Below, piece after piece: positions 1-5,094 of a DNA stretch of 6,016 nt. Made by a program: the position numbers and the translations under genes. Source of the stretch: Streptosporangiaceae bacterium (GTDB lineage Bacteria; Actinomycetota; Actinomycetes; Streptosporangiales; Streptosporangiaceae); the NCBI GenBank assembly GCA_030050125.1, contig JASIJN010000533.1, positions 1 through 6,016 of the forward strand, written 5' to 3'. The notes below the pieces were generated by a model. It was not told where the DNA came from and did not search any database. It saw nothing but the letters and a program-made list of their open reading frames with translations. Positions within the stretch are counted from its first letter, which is position 1; the number at the start of each line of letters is the position of its first letter.

Positions 1-944
1 ATGCGGTCGAGCAGGTGCCAGCCCGCGAACGCCGCGGCCCGGGCCGGCAGCTCCCGGTCGTGACCCGGCCGCGCCCGCGTGTACCCGGCCCAGAACGCGG
101 CCACGACCGGCCGCACCCGGTCGATGCCGTCCGCGCAGTACCGCAGGATGGCCTCGTGGGACGGCGGTTCATCGTCGGCCACCAGATCGGCCCACCCGGT
201 CGTCGCCCGGTACAGCCACTCGCCGGCGAAGCCGCCGATGTCCCGAGCCGCGTCGGCCAGCCGGAACTCTTCCCAGTCGGTGAGGTACAGCCGTCCCCCG
301 GACAACAGGAACTGATCCAGTCGTAAGTCGCAGTGGGCGGGCACCGGTTCCGCCCGCTGCTCCCAGGCGAGCAGGCGGTCCACCGCCTCGGCCAGTTCGG
401 CGTCGCTCTGCAGCAGCCGCCATGCCTTGAGCTCACCGGCGCTGGACCGGCGGAACACCGGCAGCGGTAACCCGCGCAGGAACTGCGCGGACGGCAGCAC
501 CGGCCGGCGCCCGCCGGGGAGCGGCTCGGTGACCGTCAGCATGTGCAGCGACCCGACGACGTCGCCCGCCCGGAAGGCGAGTTCCGCCCCGAACTCGCCC
601 GCGGAAGCGAGATCCGCGCCGGAATCGGCGTCGTCGAGATACTCCGACACCAGCAGGCGACTCGGCTCATCCCAGCCCAGGCCCCGCGGCGCCATCCCCG
701 GCATGCGGGTGCTGACCAGCCGCTCGAAGGCGACCGACCGGGCCATGCGCTGTCCCGCGTCGTCGCTCGGCCCGGCGAATCGCTTGACGAAAACCCGGAA
801 CCCCTCGTCGGTGTCTCCCGACCAGTTCTCGTTGCGGCCGGGCCGGCCCACGAGATCCGGCGATGTGCCGAGGCATCCCAGTCCCAGCCGGGCCAGAACC
901 GCGTCCACCGCGCGGACCCGGTCCTGGCCTACGGGGACGTGCAC
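1..944 (-). CDS. LxmK/TvaC-like phosphotransferase (APH fold), partial at left edge
   Basis: Reading leftward from GTG at 944, the frame stays open for 314 codons to the window edge; the true stop lies outside. The product has an aminoglycoside-phosphotransferase/kinase fold. The N-lobe carries GRNENWSG (residues 36-43) and the putative ATP-binding Lys54 in VFVKRF, the hinge is near LLVSEYLDD (97-105), the catalytic loop is HCDLRLDQFLL (204-214) with Asp206, and the metal-binding Asp223 lies in LTDWEEF. This resembles the kinase subunit of class V lanthipeptide synthetases (LxmK) and thioamitide TvaC, thought to phosphorylate Ser/Thr of a precursor before elimination; that assignment is from memory of the families. 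The loop is atypical: the canonical HGDxxxxN reads HCDLRLDQ. The upstream in-frame stop is the precursor's own TAG (996-998), so both genes share a frame with a 51-nt gap. No clear ribosome binding site marks the start; GTG at 908 is an alternative. A generic antibiotic or sugar kinase is the main alternative, but the neighbouring peptide favours RiPP maturation. Confidence 0.8.
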   Translation of the reverse strand, partial: MHVPVGQDRVRAVDAVLARLGLGCLGTSPDLVGRPGRNENWSGDTDEGFRVFVKRFAGPSDDAGQRMARSVAFERLVSTRMPGMAPRGLGWDEPSRLLVSEYLDDADSGADLASAGEFGAELAFRAGDVVGSLHMLTVTEPLPGGRRPVLPSAQFLRGLPLPVFRRSSAGELKAWRLLQSDAELAEAVDRLLAWEQRAEPVPAHCDLRLDQFLLSGGRLYLTDWEEFRLADAARDIGGFAGEWLYRATTGWADLVADDEPPSHEAILRYCADGIDRVRPVVAAFWAGYTRARPGHDRELPARAAAFAGWHLLDR

Positions 945-995
945 AGCGCGCTGCCGCTCGGGCCGTGCCCTGCGCTTTTTTGCCTGTGCCTTGAC

Positions 996-1130
996 CTAGC
1001 AGTACAGCGTCGTGGTCACGGCGGTGGTGGTGGGAAGCGCCGCCACGGCCCGATCGGACGTGACGGCTTGACCCAGTTCCTCGGCATCGGTGTAGGCGCT
1101 GTACCCGGCTGCCAGCTCCGCACTGGTCAT
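996..1130 (-). CDS. Putative class V lanthipeptide-type RiPP precursor peptide (44 aa)
   Basis: A 44-codon ORF runs from ATG at 1130 to TAG at 996-998, 51 nt upstream of the kinase-like gene and in the same direction. The Shine-Dalgarno-like GGGAGG (minus strand, 1142-1137) lies 6 nt before this ATG; an in-frame ATG at 1136 directly abuts it and is less likely. The N-terminal part includes LAAGYSAYTDAEELGQAV, an acidic leader-like segment that I believe resembles LxmA-type leaders. The C-terminus reads ALPTTTAVTTTLYC: six Thr, no Ser, and a single Cys as the last residue. A terminal Cys with Thr five positions earlier is the layout that forms aminovinyl-methylcysteine rings in cacaoidin (core end TASWGC) and thioviridamide (TVAFHC). 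The leader/core boundary is not defined; a core of about 11-14 residues starting near LP or PT is a guess. The peptide contains no other Cys, so at most one thioether ring can form. A linaridin-like or thioamitide-like product is an alternative. Confidence 0.75.
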   Translation of the reverse strand: MTSAELAAGYSAYTDAEELGQAVTSDRAVAALPTTTAVTTTLYC

Positions 1131-1136
1131 CTGCAT

Positions 1137-1142
1137 CCTCCC
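1137..1142 (-). promoter_or_regulatory. Ribosome binding site of the precursor peptide
   Basis: The minus strand reads GGGAGG here, followed by ATGCAGATG. Six bases separate it from the second ATG (1130), a normal spacing, while the first ATG touches it. This decides the start as MTSAEL rather than MQMTSAEL. Confidence 0.7.
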
Positions 1143-1152
1143 TTACCGGCGC

Positions 1153-1176
1153 AATTATGGGGTACTAATCATAATT
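1153..1176. promoter_or_regulatory. AT-rich perfect dyad in the divergent promoter region (candidate operator)
   Basis: The arms AATTATG (1153-1159) and CATAATT (1170-1176) form a perfect 7-bp inverted repeat with a 10-bp spacer, in an AT-rich island (about 1151-1190) surrounded by very GC-rich DNA. It lies between the leftward precursor/kinase genes and the rightward MFS gene. Each arm contains CATAAT read outward, a 5/6 match to the -10 consensus TATAAT: on the minus strand at 1159-1154, about 12 nt before the precursor's ribosome binding site, and on the plus strand at 1170-1175. A second minus-strand candidate is TATGAT (1172-1167). No convincing -35 hexamer was found for any of them. The layout suits one regulator or RNA polymerase acting on two divergent promoters; no regulator gene is in the window. 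Confidence 0.45.
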
Positions 1177-1391
1177 TAAGACGATCTATATGGACGGGTC
1201 AACGGGGAGAACAATGGCTCGCCCCGGCCGGCGCCGCGCTCGTCCCGCATCCGTTCCGGTGCGCGCAGACGAGACGACGCGCGCAAGCCGGTACATCCGC
1301 TGCCTGGCGCGCATTCCGCGCAACCGGCCAATTCCGCCCGACGGGCCGGCCCGCCCGCCCGACTCGGGCGGTGGCCGGCAAGCATGCGCAG
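1177..1391. other. Non-coding or unassigned stretch before the MFS gene
   Basis: About 215 bases that become GC-rich again after 1190. All frames here are low-complexity Arg/Pro/Ala-rich translations without recognisable domains. The only translation signal is GGGGAGA (1204-1210) four bases before ATG at 1214, but that ATG is in a different frame from the MFS protein and opens onto a long shadow frame. The stretch may be a long 5' leader, or it may hide an N-terminal extension disrupted by an indel. Confidence 0.4.
1204..1216 (+). promoter_or_regulatory. Shine-Dalgarno plus ATG out of frame with the MFS gene
   Basis: GGGGAGA is followed after four bases by ATG (1214-1216), the best plus-strand translation signal between the divergent promoter and the transporter. 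The frame it opens (MARPGRRRARP...) reads through to 2851 but is Arg/Pro/Gly-rich throughout and looks like a shadow of the MFS frame. It may be a chance match, a leader ORF, or the true start of the transporter separated from it by a frameshift. Confidence 0.3.
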
Positions 1392-3803
1392 ATGGCACGG
1401 ATATTGCCCGCTCCCCTGCCTCCCGCGACCGGGAGCCGGCGGTCGGAGCCGATACGGCCCGGACCGCTGGCCGGCCGCTACATCCCGTCGGCGGCGATGG
1501 TCGTCCTGTTCCTGGTTCCCTACCTGGGCCTGTCGTCCGCCCTGCAGCCGCTCACGCCGATCATCGCGGCGAGTTTGCACGTGAGCGTGCAGACGGTCAG
1601 CCTGGCCTCGGGCCTGGCCAACGCGGGCTACGCGGTCGGCACGGTCCTGGCCGTGCAGTTCGCGCAGCTGCTGCCGCAACGCCGGCTGCTGGTGGTCTAC
1701 GCCAGCCTGCTGGTGATCGGCTCGGTGCTGGCGGCCGCGGCCACCGGGCCGGCGATGTTCATCGTCGGGCACGTGCTGCAGGGACTGTGCACGAGCCTGC
1801 TGCTGATCGCCGCGGCGCCACCGCTGTTCCTCGGCTTCCCGACGTCCAAGCTGCGCCCGACGGCCATGATCTTCAACCTGTGCGTCTTCGGTGCGGTGGC
1901 GGCGGGCCCGCTGATCGGCGGGGCCCAGGCCTCGTTTCACGGCTGGCGGCCGCTGTTCTGGATCGTGGCCGGCATCGCCTTCGCCGGGCTGGTGATGTCG
2001 CTGCTGACGTTCCAGGACGCCCCGCCGGCCGACCCCAGCGCCCCGAGGGACCCCCTGGCCATCGGCCTGGCCGCGACCGGCGCGGTGGCGGCGTTCTGGG
2101 GCGCGTCGGAGCTGGTCACGCACAGGTTCCTCGATCCGGTCGCCGTGATCCCGCTGCTCGTCGGGCTGGCGCTGATCGTGACCCTGTGCGTCTACGAGTA
2201 CAACGCCCCTCGCCCCCTGCTGATCCTGCGCAGCCTGGCCAGCACGATCCCGGTGACCGGGATCGTGGTCGCTGTCTGCGCGGCGGCGGCGGCCACGTCG
2301 GCGATCGGGCTGACCGCGGCCGTGCTCGCCCCGCATTACACGCCGTTGCACCTCGGGCTGCTCTTCGTTCCCGAGCTGGCCGCGGCCATCATCACGGCGA
2401 TCGTGTTCGGGGCGCTGTTCGACACGCGCCTGATCCACTATTACGCCCTGACCGGGATGGTGCTCCTGGCCGCCGGGGTCCTGGTGCTGCGCGCCGCGAT
2501 CCCGCCGACGAGCACGCTCGCCCTGGTCGGCTCCGGGCTGGTCGGCGTCGGCATCGGCGCCTCGGTCGTCCCGGCGCTGTTCATGGCCGGCTTCTCGCTG
2601 CGCTCGGCCTCTATACAGCGCGTCTTCGCCATACTCGAGCTGCTGCGCGCCGTGGCCGCGTTCCTGATCGCGCCGATCTTGCTGCATTTCGCCGTCACGC
2701 TGACCGGGCTTGCGGCCCCGGCCATGAGCACCGCGTTGTGGATCTGCTTCGGGCTCGCGGCCGGCGGGGCGGTCGTCGGCGTGCTGCTGTACCTGCTCGG
2801 CCAGGTGCGGCCGTCGGCGCCGGCTCTCGAGCTGTGGATGGGCGGGCATGAACCGGCCTGGGAGTCCCCGCCGCTGCTGGCCGCACTCCGGCCCGGGGCC
2901 GCGCTGCCGACGCTGGCCAGGACGGCCGCCGCGGCCGCCTTGTCCGGCGGTGAGCGGCTCGTAACGTCGCCGGCTGGCCGGCCCTGGGTCCGCGGGCGCG
3001 AGCCGATGGGCCCGGTGCTGTTCGCCTACGACGGGTCCCCGATGGCGATGGCCGCGATCACCGAGGCCGGGCGCCAGCTATCCGCCGGGCGCGACGCGCT
3101 CGTCCTGACCGTGTGGCGGACGTTCAGCGTCGGCTTCGTGCCGGAGCCCGGTGCCCAGTTCGATGCGGCCAGCGCCTGCGACGTCGAGGAGGCCGCCAAG
3201 CAGACCGCCGCGCACGGGGCCGCGCTCGCCGATGCGGCCGGATTCCGGGCCCAGCCCCTGGCGGTCCAGGGAACGCCCGCCGAGAAGGCGGTCATCCATG
3301 CCGCCGACGATCACGAGGCAAGCCTCATCGTCCTCGGCTCCCACCGGCGGGGCGGGCTCGGCGGCCGGATAGCCGGCAGCATCTCCGCGGAGGTGGCCTC
3401 CCACGCGCGGCGGCCGGTGCTGATCGTGCACGACCACGACGGGGCCGACGACGGGCCACCGGAAACCTCAGCATCGACGCAGTCGGCCGAGGCGGTCAGC
3501 AGCGAGGATCTGCAGAGCGGCTTAAGCAGGCCATCCCGGCGAGCGACCTCCCCCGGACCTGGGTCGCCGATCGGTACGCTCAGGCTCCGCGGCCGAGCAG
3601 GCCCAACAGGCGAACATCGTCCGGGGTGTCCAGCGGGACGTCGATCCGGGAGCCGAACATGCCCGACGCGGCCAGCAGGTCGGCGTTGGCCTGCGCCCAG
3701 GCCAGTAGCAGCGCCACGGCGCCGGGGTCGATCGCTTCGTCCTGGCCGGTGGCCCGGGCCAGGTCCCAGCCGTGGATGGCGAGGTCGGCGGTCAACTGGG
3801 TGA
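1392..3803 (+). CDS. MFS transporter (14 TM) fused to a C-terminal universal stress protein domain
   Basis: From ATG 1392 the frame encodes 803 residues. About fourteen hydrophobic segments lie between residues 34 and 470, beginning at AAMVVLFLVPYLGLSS and ending at VVGVLLYLLG, typical of the DHA2 (EmrB/QacA-like) drug:H+ antiporter branch of the major facilitator superfamily. GWRPLFWIVAGIAFAG (184-199) is the usual end of the first six-helix bundle. After a roughly 70-residue linker, residues 540-683 form a UspA-type domain: GPVLFAYDGS at its start, GTPAEKAV, and LIVLGSHRRGGLGGRIAGSIS (645-665). In the G-2x-G-9x-G-S nucleotide motif the second Gly is Arg652, so ATP binding is uncertain. The transporter probably exports a small hydrophobic compound, and the cytoplasmic domain may sense nucleotide or stress; both are inference. 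Residues from about 684 are low-complexity, and the last 74 codons lie antisense to the next gene. The start is uncertain: neither ATG 1392 nor GTG 1371 has a good ribosome binding site. The gene is divergent from the peptide genes, so a role in product export is possible but unproven. Confidence 0.8.
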   Translation: MARILPAPLPPATGSRRSEPIRPGPLAGRYIPSAAMVVLFLVPYLGLSSALQPLTPIIAASLHVSVQTVSLASGLANAGYAVGTVLAVQFAQLLPQRRLLVVYASLLVIGSVLAAAATGPAMFIVGHVLQGLCTSLLLIAAAPPLFLGFPTSKLRPTAMIFNLCVFGAVAAGPLIGGAQASFHGWRPLFWIVAGIAFAGLVMSLLTFQDAPPADPSAPRDPLAIGLAATGAVAAFWGASELVTHRFLDPVAVIPLLVGLALIVTLCVYEYNAPRPLLILRSLASTIPVTGIVVAVCAAAAATSAIGLTAAVLAPHYTPLHLGLLFVPELAAAIITAIVFGALFDTRLIHYYALTGMVLLAAGVLVLRAAIPPTSTLALVGSGLVGVGIGASVVPALFMAGFSLRSASIQRVFAILELLRAVAAFLIAPILLHFAVTLTGLAAPAMSTALWICFGLAAGGAVVGVLLYLLGQVRPSAPALELWMGGHEPAWESPPLLAALRPGAALPTLARTAAAAALSGGERLVTSPAGRPWVRGREPMGPVLFAYDGSPMAMAAITEAGRQLSAGRDALVLTVWRTFSVGFVPEPGAQFDAASACDVEEAAKQTAAHGAALADAAGFRAQPLAVQGTPAEKAVIHAADDHEASLIVLGSHRRGGLGGRIAGSISAEVASHARRPVLIVHDHDGADDGPPETSASTQSAEAVSSEDLQSGLSRPSRRATSPGPGSPIGTLRLRGRAGPTGEHRPGCPAGRRSGSRTCPTRPAGRRWPAPRPVAAPRRRGRSLRPGRWPGPGPSRGWRGRRSTG

Positions 3804-4176
3804 CGTACTCCTCCCCCGGGGCGTCACCGAACGAAAGGTGCACGGTCCGGTCGAGGACTCCCGGTCGCGCCACCGCCGCGTGGGCCTCCTCGATGGCAGA
3901 GGCCAGCAGTCCCGGCCACGCGGCGGCGTTCTCGCCCATGAGGTCGCCCTCGAACCGGTCGCCGACCTGCTCGATGGTCAGGCCCTCGCACACCGACGGC
4001 ACCCAGCGCTGCTCGTACAGCAGGTGGTGCACCAGCGCGAGCACATCCCACTCCGAGCAAGGGGTGTCGTCATGCCATTGCTCCGGGCGCACCCCGGCGA
4101 CCAGCGCCGCGAACCGCCGCCCGCAACGGCCATGCAGTTCGACGAGGTCACCTGCCAGCGGACTCGAATCGGGCAC
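3580..4176 (-). CDS. TIGR03086-family metal-binding protein (DinB / mycothiol-dependent maleylpyruvate isomerase-like)
   Basis: The 198-residue product matches the usual length and pattern of TIGR03086 proteins, an actinobacterial branch of the DinB-like four-helix bundle superfamily. Visible hallmarks are the N-terminal helix LVELHGRCGRRFAALVAGV, the CSEWDVLALVHHLL motif (40-53) with a probable metal ligand at His50 or His51, and DLAIHGWDLARATGQ (131-145) with Asp131 and His135. Superfamily members include mycothiol-dependent isomerases and S-transferases, but the substrate of this branch is not known. The start is GTG at 4176. GGAG sits only two bases upstream, and TAGGCT ends six bases before the GTG, so a leaderless transcript with that hexamer as its -10 box is possible. 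The 3' end overlaps the antisense tail of the MFS-USP frame by 224 bp. The gene is divergent from the GYD gene, with 143 bp between their starts. Confidence 0.88.
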   Translation of the reverse strand: MPDSSPLAGDLVELHGRCGRRFAALVAGVRPEQWHDDTPCSEWDVLALVHHLLYEQRWVPSVCEGLTIEQVGDRFEGDLMGENAAAWPGLLASAIEEAHAAVARPGVLDRTVHLSFGDAPGEEYVTQLTADLAIHGWDLARATGQDEAIDPGAVALLLAWAQANADLLAASGMFGSRIDVPLDTPDDVRLLGLLGRGA

Positions 4177-4319
4177 CGCTCCAGCCTACGATCCGGGCTG
4201 CGGGCGGTACCGAGCAGCCTTCCCGCGAGCCTGCCACGCCTTCTGCGCCGGGCCAGAGTTTCTGGCGCCGCGGTGGCGGGCAAGTCAGCAAGTGCGCAGG
4301 CACCACGGGGGAGGGCATG
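4177..4319. promoter_or_regulatory. Divergent intergenic region between TIGR03086 and GYD genes
   Basis: This 143-bp gap must hold the promoters of both divergent genes. On the minus strand TAGGCT lies six bases from the GTG start of the TIGR03086 gene. The 8-bp palindrome CGGTACCG sits at 4205-4212 and recurs twice beyond the other end of the GYD gene. No good -35 box was found. Confidence 0.35.
4307..4315 (+). promoter_or_regulatory. Ribosome binding site of the GYD gene
   Basis: GGGGGAGGG lies just before two adjacent ATG codons (4317 and 4320). GGAGG (4310-4314) is two bases from the first ATG and five from the second, so the second is the better start. Confidence 0.65.
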
Positions 4320-4613
4320 ATGCCGACATACGTATCGCTGGTCAACTGGACCGATCAAGGAATTCGGAACTTCAAGGAAACAGAAAGCCGCGCAGAGGAT
4401 TTCGTCAAGCTCGTCGAGAACTCAGGCGGCAGGGTACGTGAATTGCTCTGGACGGTGGGCGAATACGACATCGTCACTGTTGCCGATTTCCCCGACGAGG
4501 AGAGCGCCACCGCGACGCTGCTCCGGCTGGGCGGGATGGGCAACATCCGTTCGAACACGCTCCGTGCCTTCAATTCCGACGAGATGAGAAACATCATCAG
4601 AAAGACGAGCTGA
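4320..4613 (+). CDS. GYD domain-containing protein (97 aa)
   Basis: The product is a small soluble protein of the GYD family (ferredoxin-like alpha/beta fold, about 95-105 residues). It begins MPTYVSLVNWTDQGIRNFKE, the family's standard opening strand and helix. The mid-protein segment LLWTVGEYDIVTVADFPDEE carries the signature in the form GEYD, and the protein ends with a typical helix and strand (SNTLRAFNSDEMRNII). The function of GYD proteins is not established; they look like small dimeric sensor or antibiotic-biosynthesis-monooxygenase-like folds without a known reaction. The start is ATG 4320 rather than the adjacent ATG 4317, because of ribosome binding site spacing. Codon use is less GC-extreme than in the neighbours (GAA, AAA and AAT codons occur), which may reflect a different origin or simply its small charged composition. 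It is divergent from the TIGR03086 gene. Confidence 0.9.
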   Translation: MPTYVSLVNWTDQGIRNFKETESRAEDFVKLVENSGGRVRELLWTVGEYDIVTVADFPDEESATATLLRLGGMGNIRSNTLRAFNSDEMRNIIRKTS

Positions 4614-4624
4614 CACGCTCGCGA

Positions 4625-4685
4625 CGCCCGGCGCGGCTCACAAGCCATCGGCCTGCAGCCGCCGAGGCCACGGCCGCGCCGGGCG
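4625..4685 (+). terminator. Long GC-rich stem-loop after the GYD gene (candidate terminator)
   Basis: A perfect 13-bp inverted repeat, CGCCCGGCGCGGC (4625-4637) and its complement (4673-4685), encloses a 35-nt loop. It starts 11 bases after the GYD stop codon. No T-tract follows, so if it ends transcription it is of the U-less type described in actinomycetes; it could instead protect the 3' end of the mRNA. Confidence 0.4.
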
Positions 4686-4700
4686 CGAACCAGACCTGCT

Positions 4701-4727
4701 TGACCGGTACCGGCCCGGTACCGGTCA
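4701..4727. repeat. 27-bp perfect palindrome made of two tandem CCGGTACCGG sites
   Basis: Arms of 13 bp (TGACCGGTACCGG and its complement) flank a single central C at 4714. Each half contains the self-complementary 10-mer CCGGTACCGG (4704-4713 and 4715-4724), so the element is both an inverted repeat and a direct repeat with an 11-bp period, about one helical turn. This is typical of a double operator for a dimeric regulator, though it could also form an RNA hairpin. No gene start is close by on either strand. Confidence 0.6.
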
Positions 4728-4812
4728 CCGCGACGAGGGCGGGCCCCGGACAGCGCGCCATCGCAGTGCGGCCTGCCCGGCCACCCCGCGCACGAACCCG
4801 CCGGCAGGCCCG

Positions 4813-4862
4813 GATGGGTGCGAATCTGGTGCACACCCAGCTACACAATCGTCGCACCCATC
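4813..4862. repeat. 11-bp perfect inverted repeat with 28-bp spacer
   Basis: GATGGGTGCGA (4813-4823) and TCGCACCCATC (4852-4862) are exact reverse complements. The spacer holds a further short CTGG/CCAG pair. It could be a structured RNA element, the remains of a small transposable element, or a regulator site. No neighbouring gene explains it. Confidence 0.5.
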
Positions 4863-4930
4863 ACCGCGCGGCACGGGGATGGTGGTCGTCGTGGCGGGCA
4901 GCGCGGCGGAGGCGGCTGTGGTGCGGCCCG

Positions 4931-5013
4931 CCCGATGGACGGCTTGGCTGACCCGCCGCGCTGCCTGACCCCGATGGACGGCTTGGCTGACCCGCCGCGC
5001 TGCCTGACCCCGA
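4931..5013. repeat. 39-bp tandem duplication (2.1 copies)
   Basis: The sequence starting CCCGATGGACGGCTTGGCTG repeats exactly with a period of 39 bp; identity to the shifted copy holds over 44 bases. Each copy contains CCGCCGCGCTGCC (4953-4965 and 4992-5004), whose reverse complement GGCAGCGCGGCGG occurs upstream at 4897-4909, so either copy could pair with the same upstream arm. The period is divisible by three and several frames stay open, but no frame gives a recognisable protein. I read it as a recent non-coding duplication. Confidence 0.8.
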
Positions 5014-5015
5014 GT

Positions 5016-5061
5016 CGTCGCGTTCAAAATCTTGTCCCGTAGTGCGGGCATCTACGCGACG
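5016..5061 (-). terminator. Possible terminator of the decarboxylase gene
   Basis: CGTCGCG (5016-5022) and CGCGACG (5055-5061) form a 7-bp stem. Within it, the minus strand has a smaller hairpin CCCG-CACTA-CGGG followed by ACAAGATTTTG, giving a short T-run after a stem. It begins about 34 bases beyond the decarboxylase stop codon. The stem is short, so the call is tentative. Confidence 0.3.
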
Positions 5062-5094
5062 TCGTGGCACCTGGATATCTCGGCTCCGGCCGCG

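Larger units (their letters stand above)
4614..5094. other. Repeat-rich intergenic region without a supported gene
   Basis: This 481-bp stretch separates the convergent GYD and decarboxylase genes. Open frames on both strands (for example minus 4725-5051 and plus 4818-5042) translate to Arg/Gly/Pro-rich sequence without domains or convincing ribosome binding sites. What it does contain is a stem-loop, a 27-bp palindrome, an 11-bp inverted repeat, a 39-bp tandem duplication and a weaker hairpin near 5016-5061. No tRNA or CRISPR pattern was seen. Confidence 0.6.

Noticed and set aside
427..999. 190-aa plus-strand open frame opposite the kinase gene
   Set aside because: It is Ser/Arg/Pro-rich with no recognisable domain, while the opposite strand carries clear kinase motifs in a continuous frame.
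543..1391. Extension of the MFS-USP frame upstream to ATG 543 (1086-aa protein)
   Set aside because: The part before about 1392 is antisense to the kinase and precursor genes and translates to Arg/Pro-rich sequence without hydrophobic or domain features; it is open only because of high GC.
1176..2849. 557-aa minus-strand open frame opposite the MFS gene
   Set aside because: It is extremely rich in Arg, Gln, Gly and Asp with no domain; it mirrors the GC-rich codons of the transporter.
1190..2851. 553-aa plus-strand open frame in a second frame
   Set aside because: It overlaps the transmembrane-coding MFS frame entirely and is Arg/Gly/Pro-rich; it is a codon-bias shadow. Only its start signal is kept as an observation.
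3113..4441. 442-aa plus-strand open frame
   Set aside because: It spans the USP domain in the wrong frame, the antisense of the TIGR03086 gene and the start of the GYD gene, and has no coherent domain.
4931..5013. CRISPR array
   Set aside because: Only two contiguous copies with no spacers between them; this is a simple tandem duplication.
4725..5051. 108-aa minus-strand ORF containing the tandem repeat as 13-residue peptide repeats
   Set aside because: No ribosome binding site, no domain, and atypical composition; the repeat is equally open in other frames, so a coding role is not supported.
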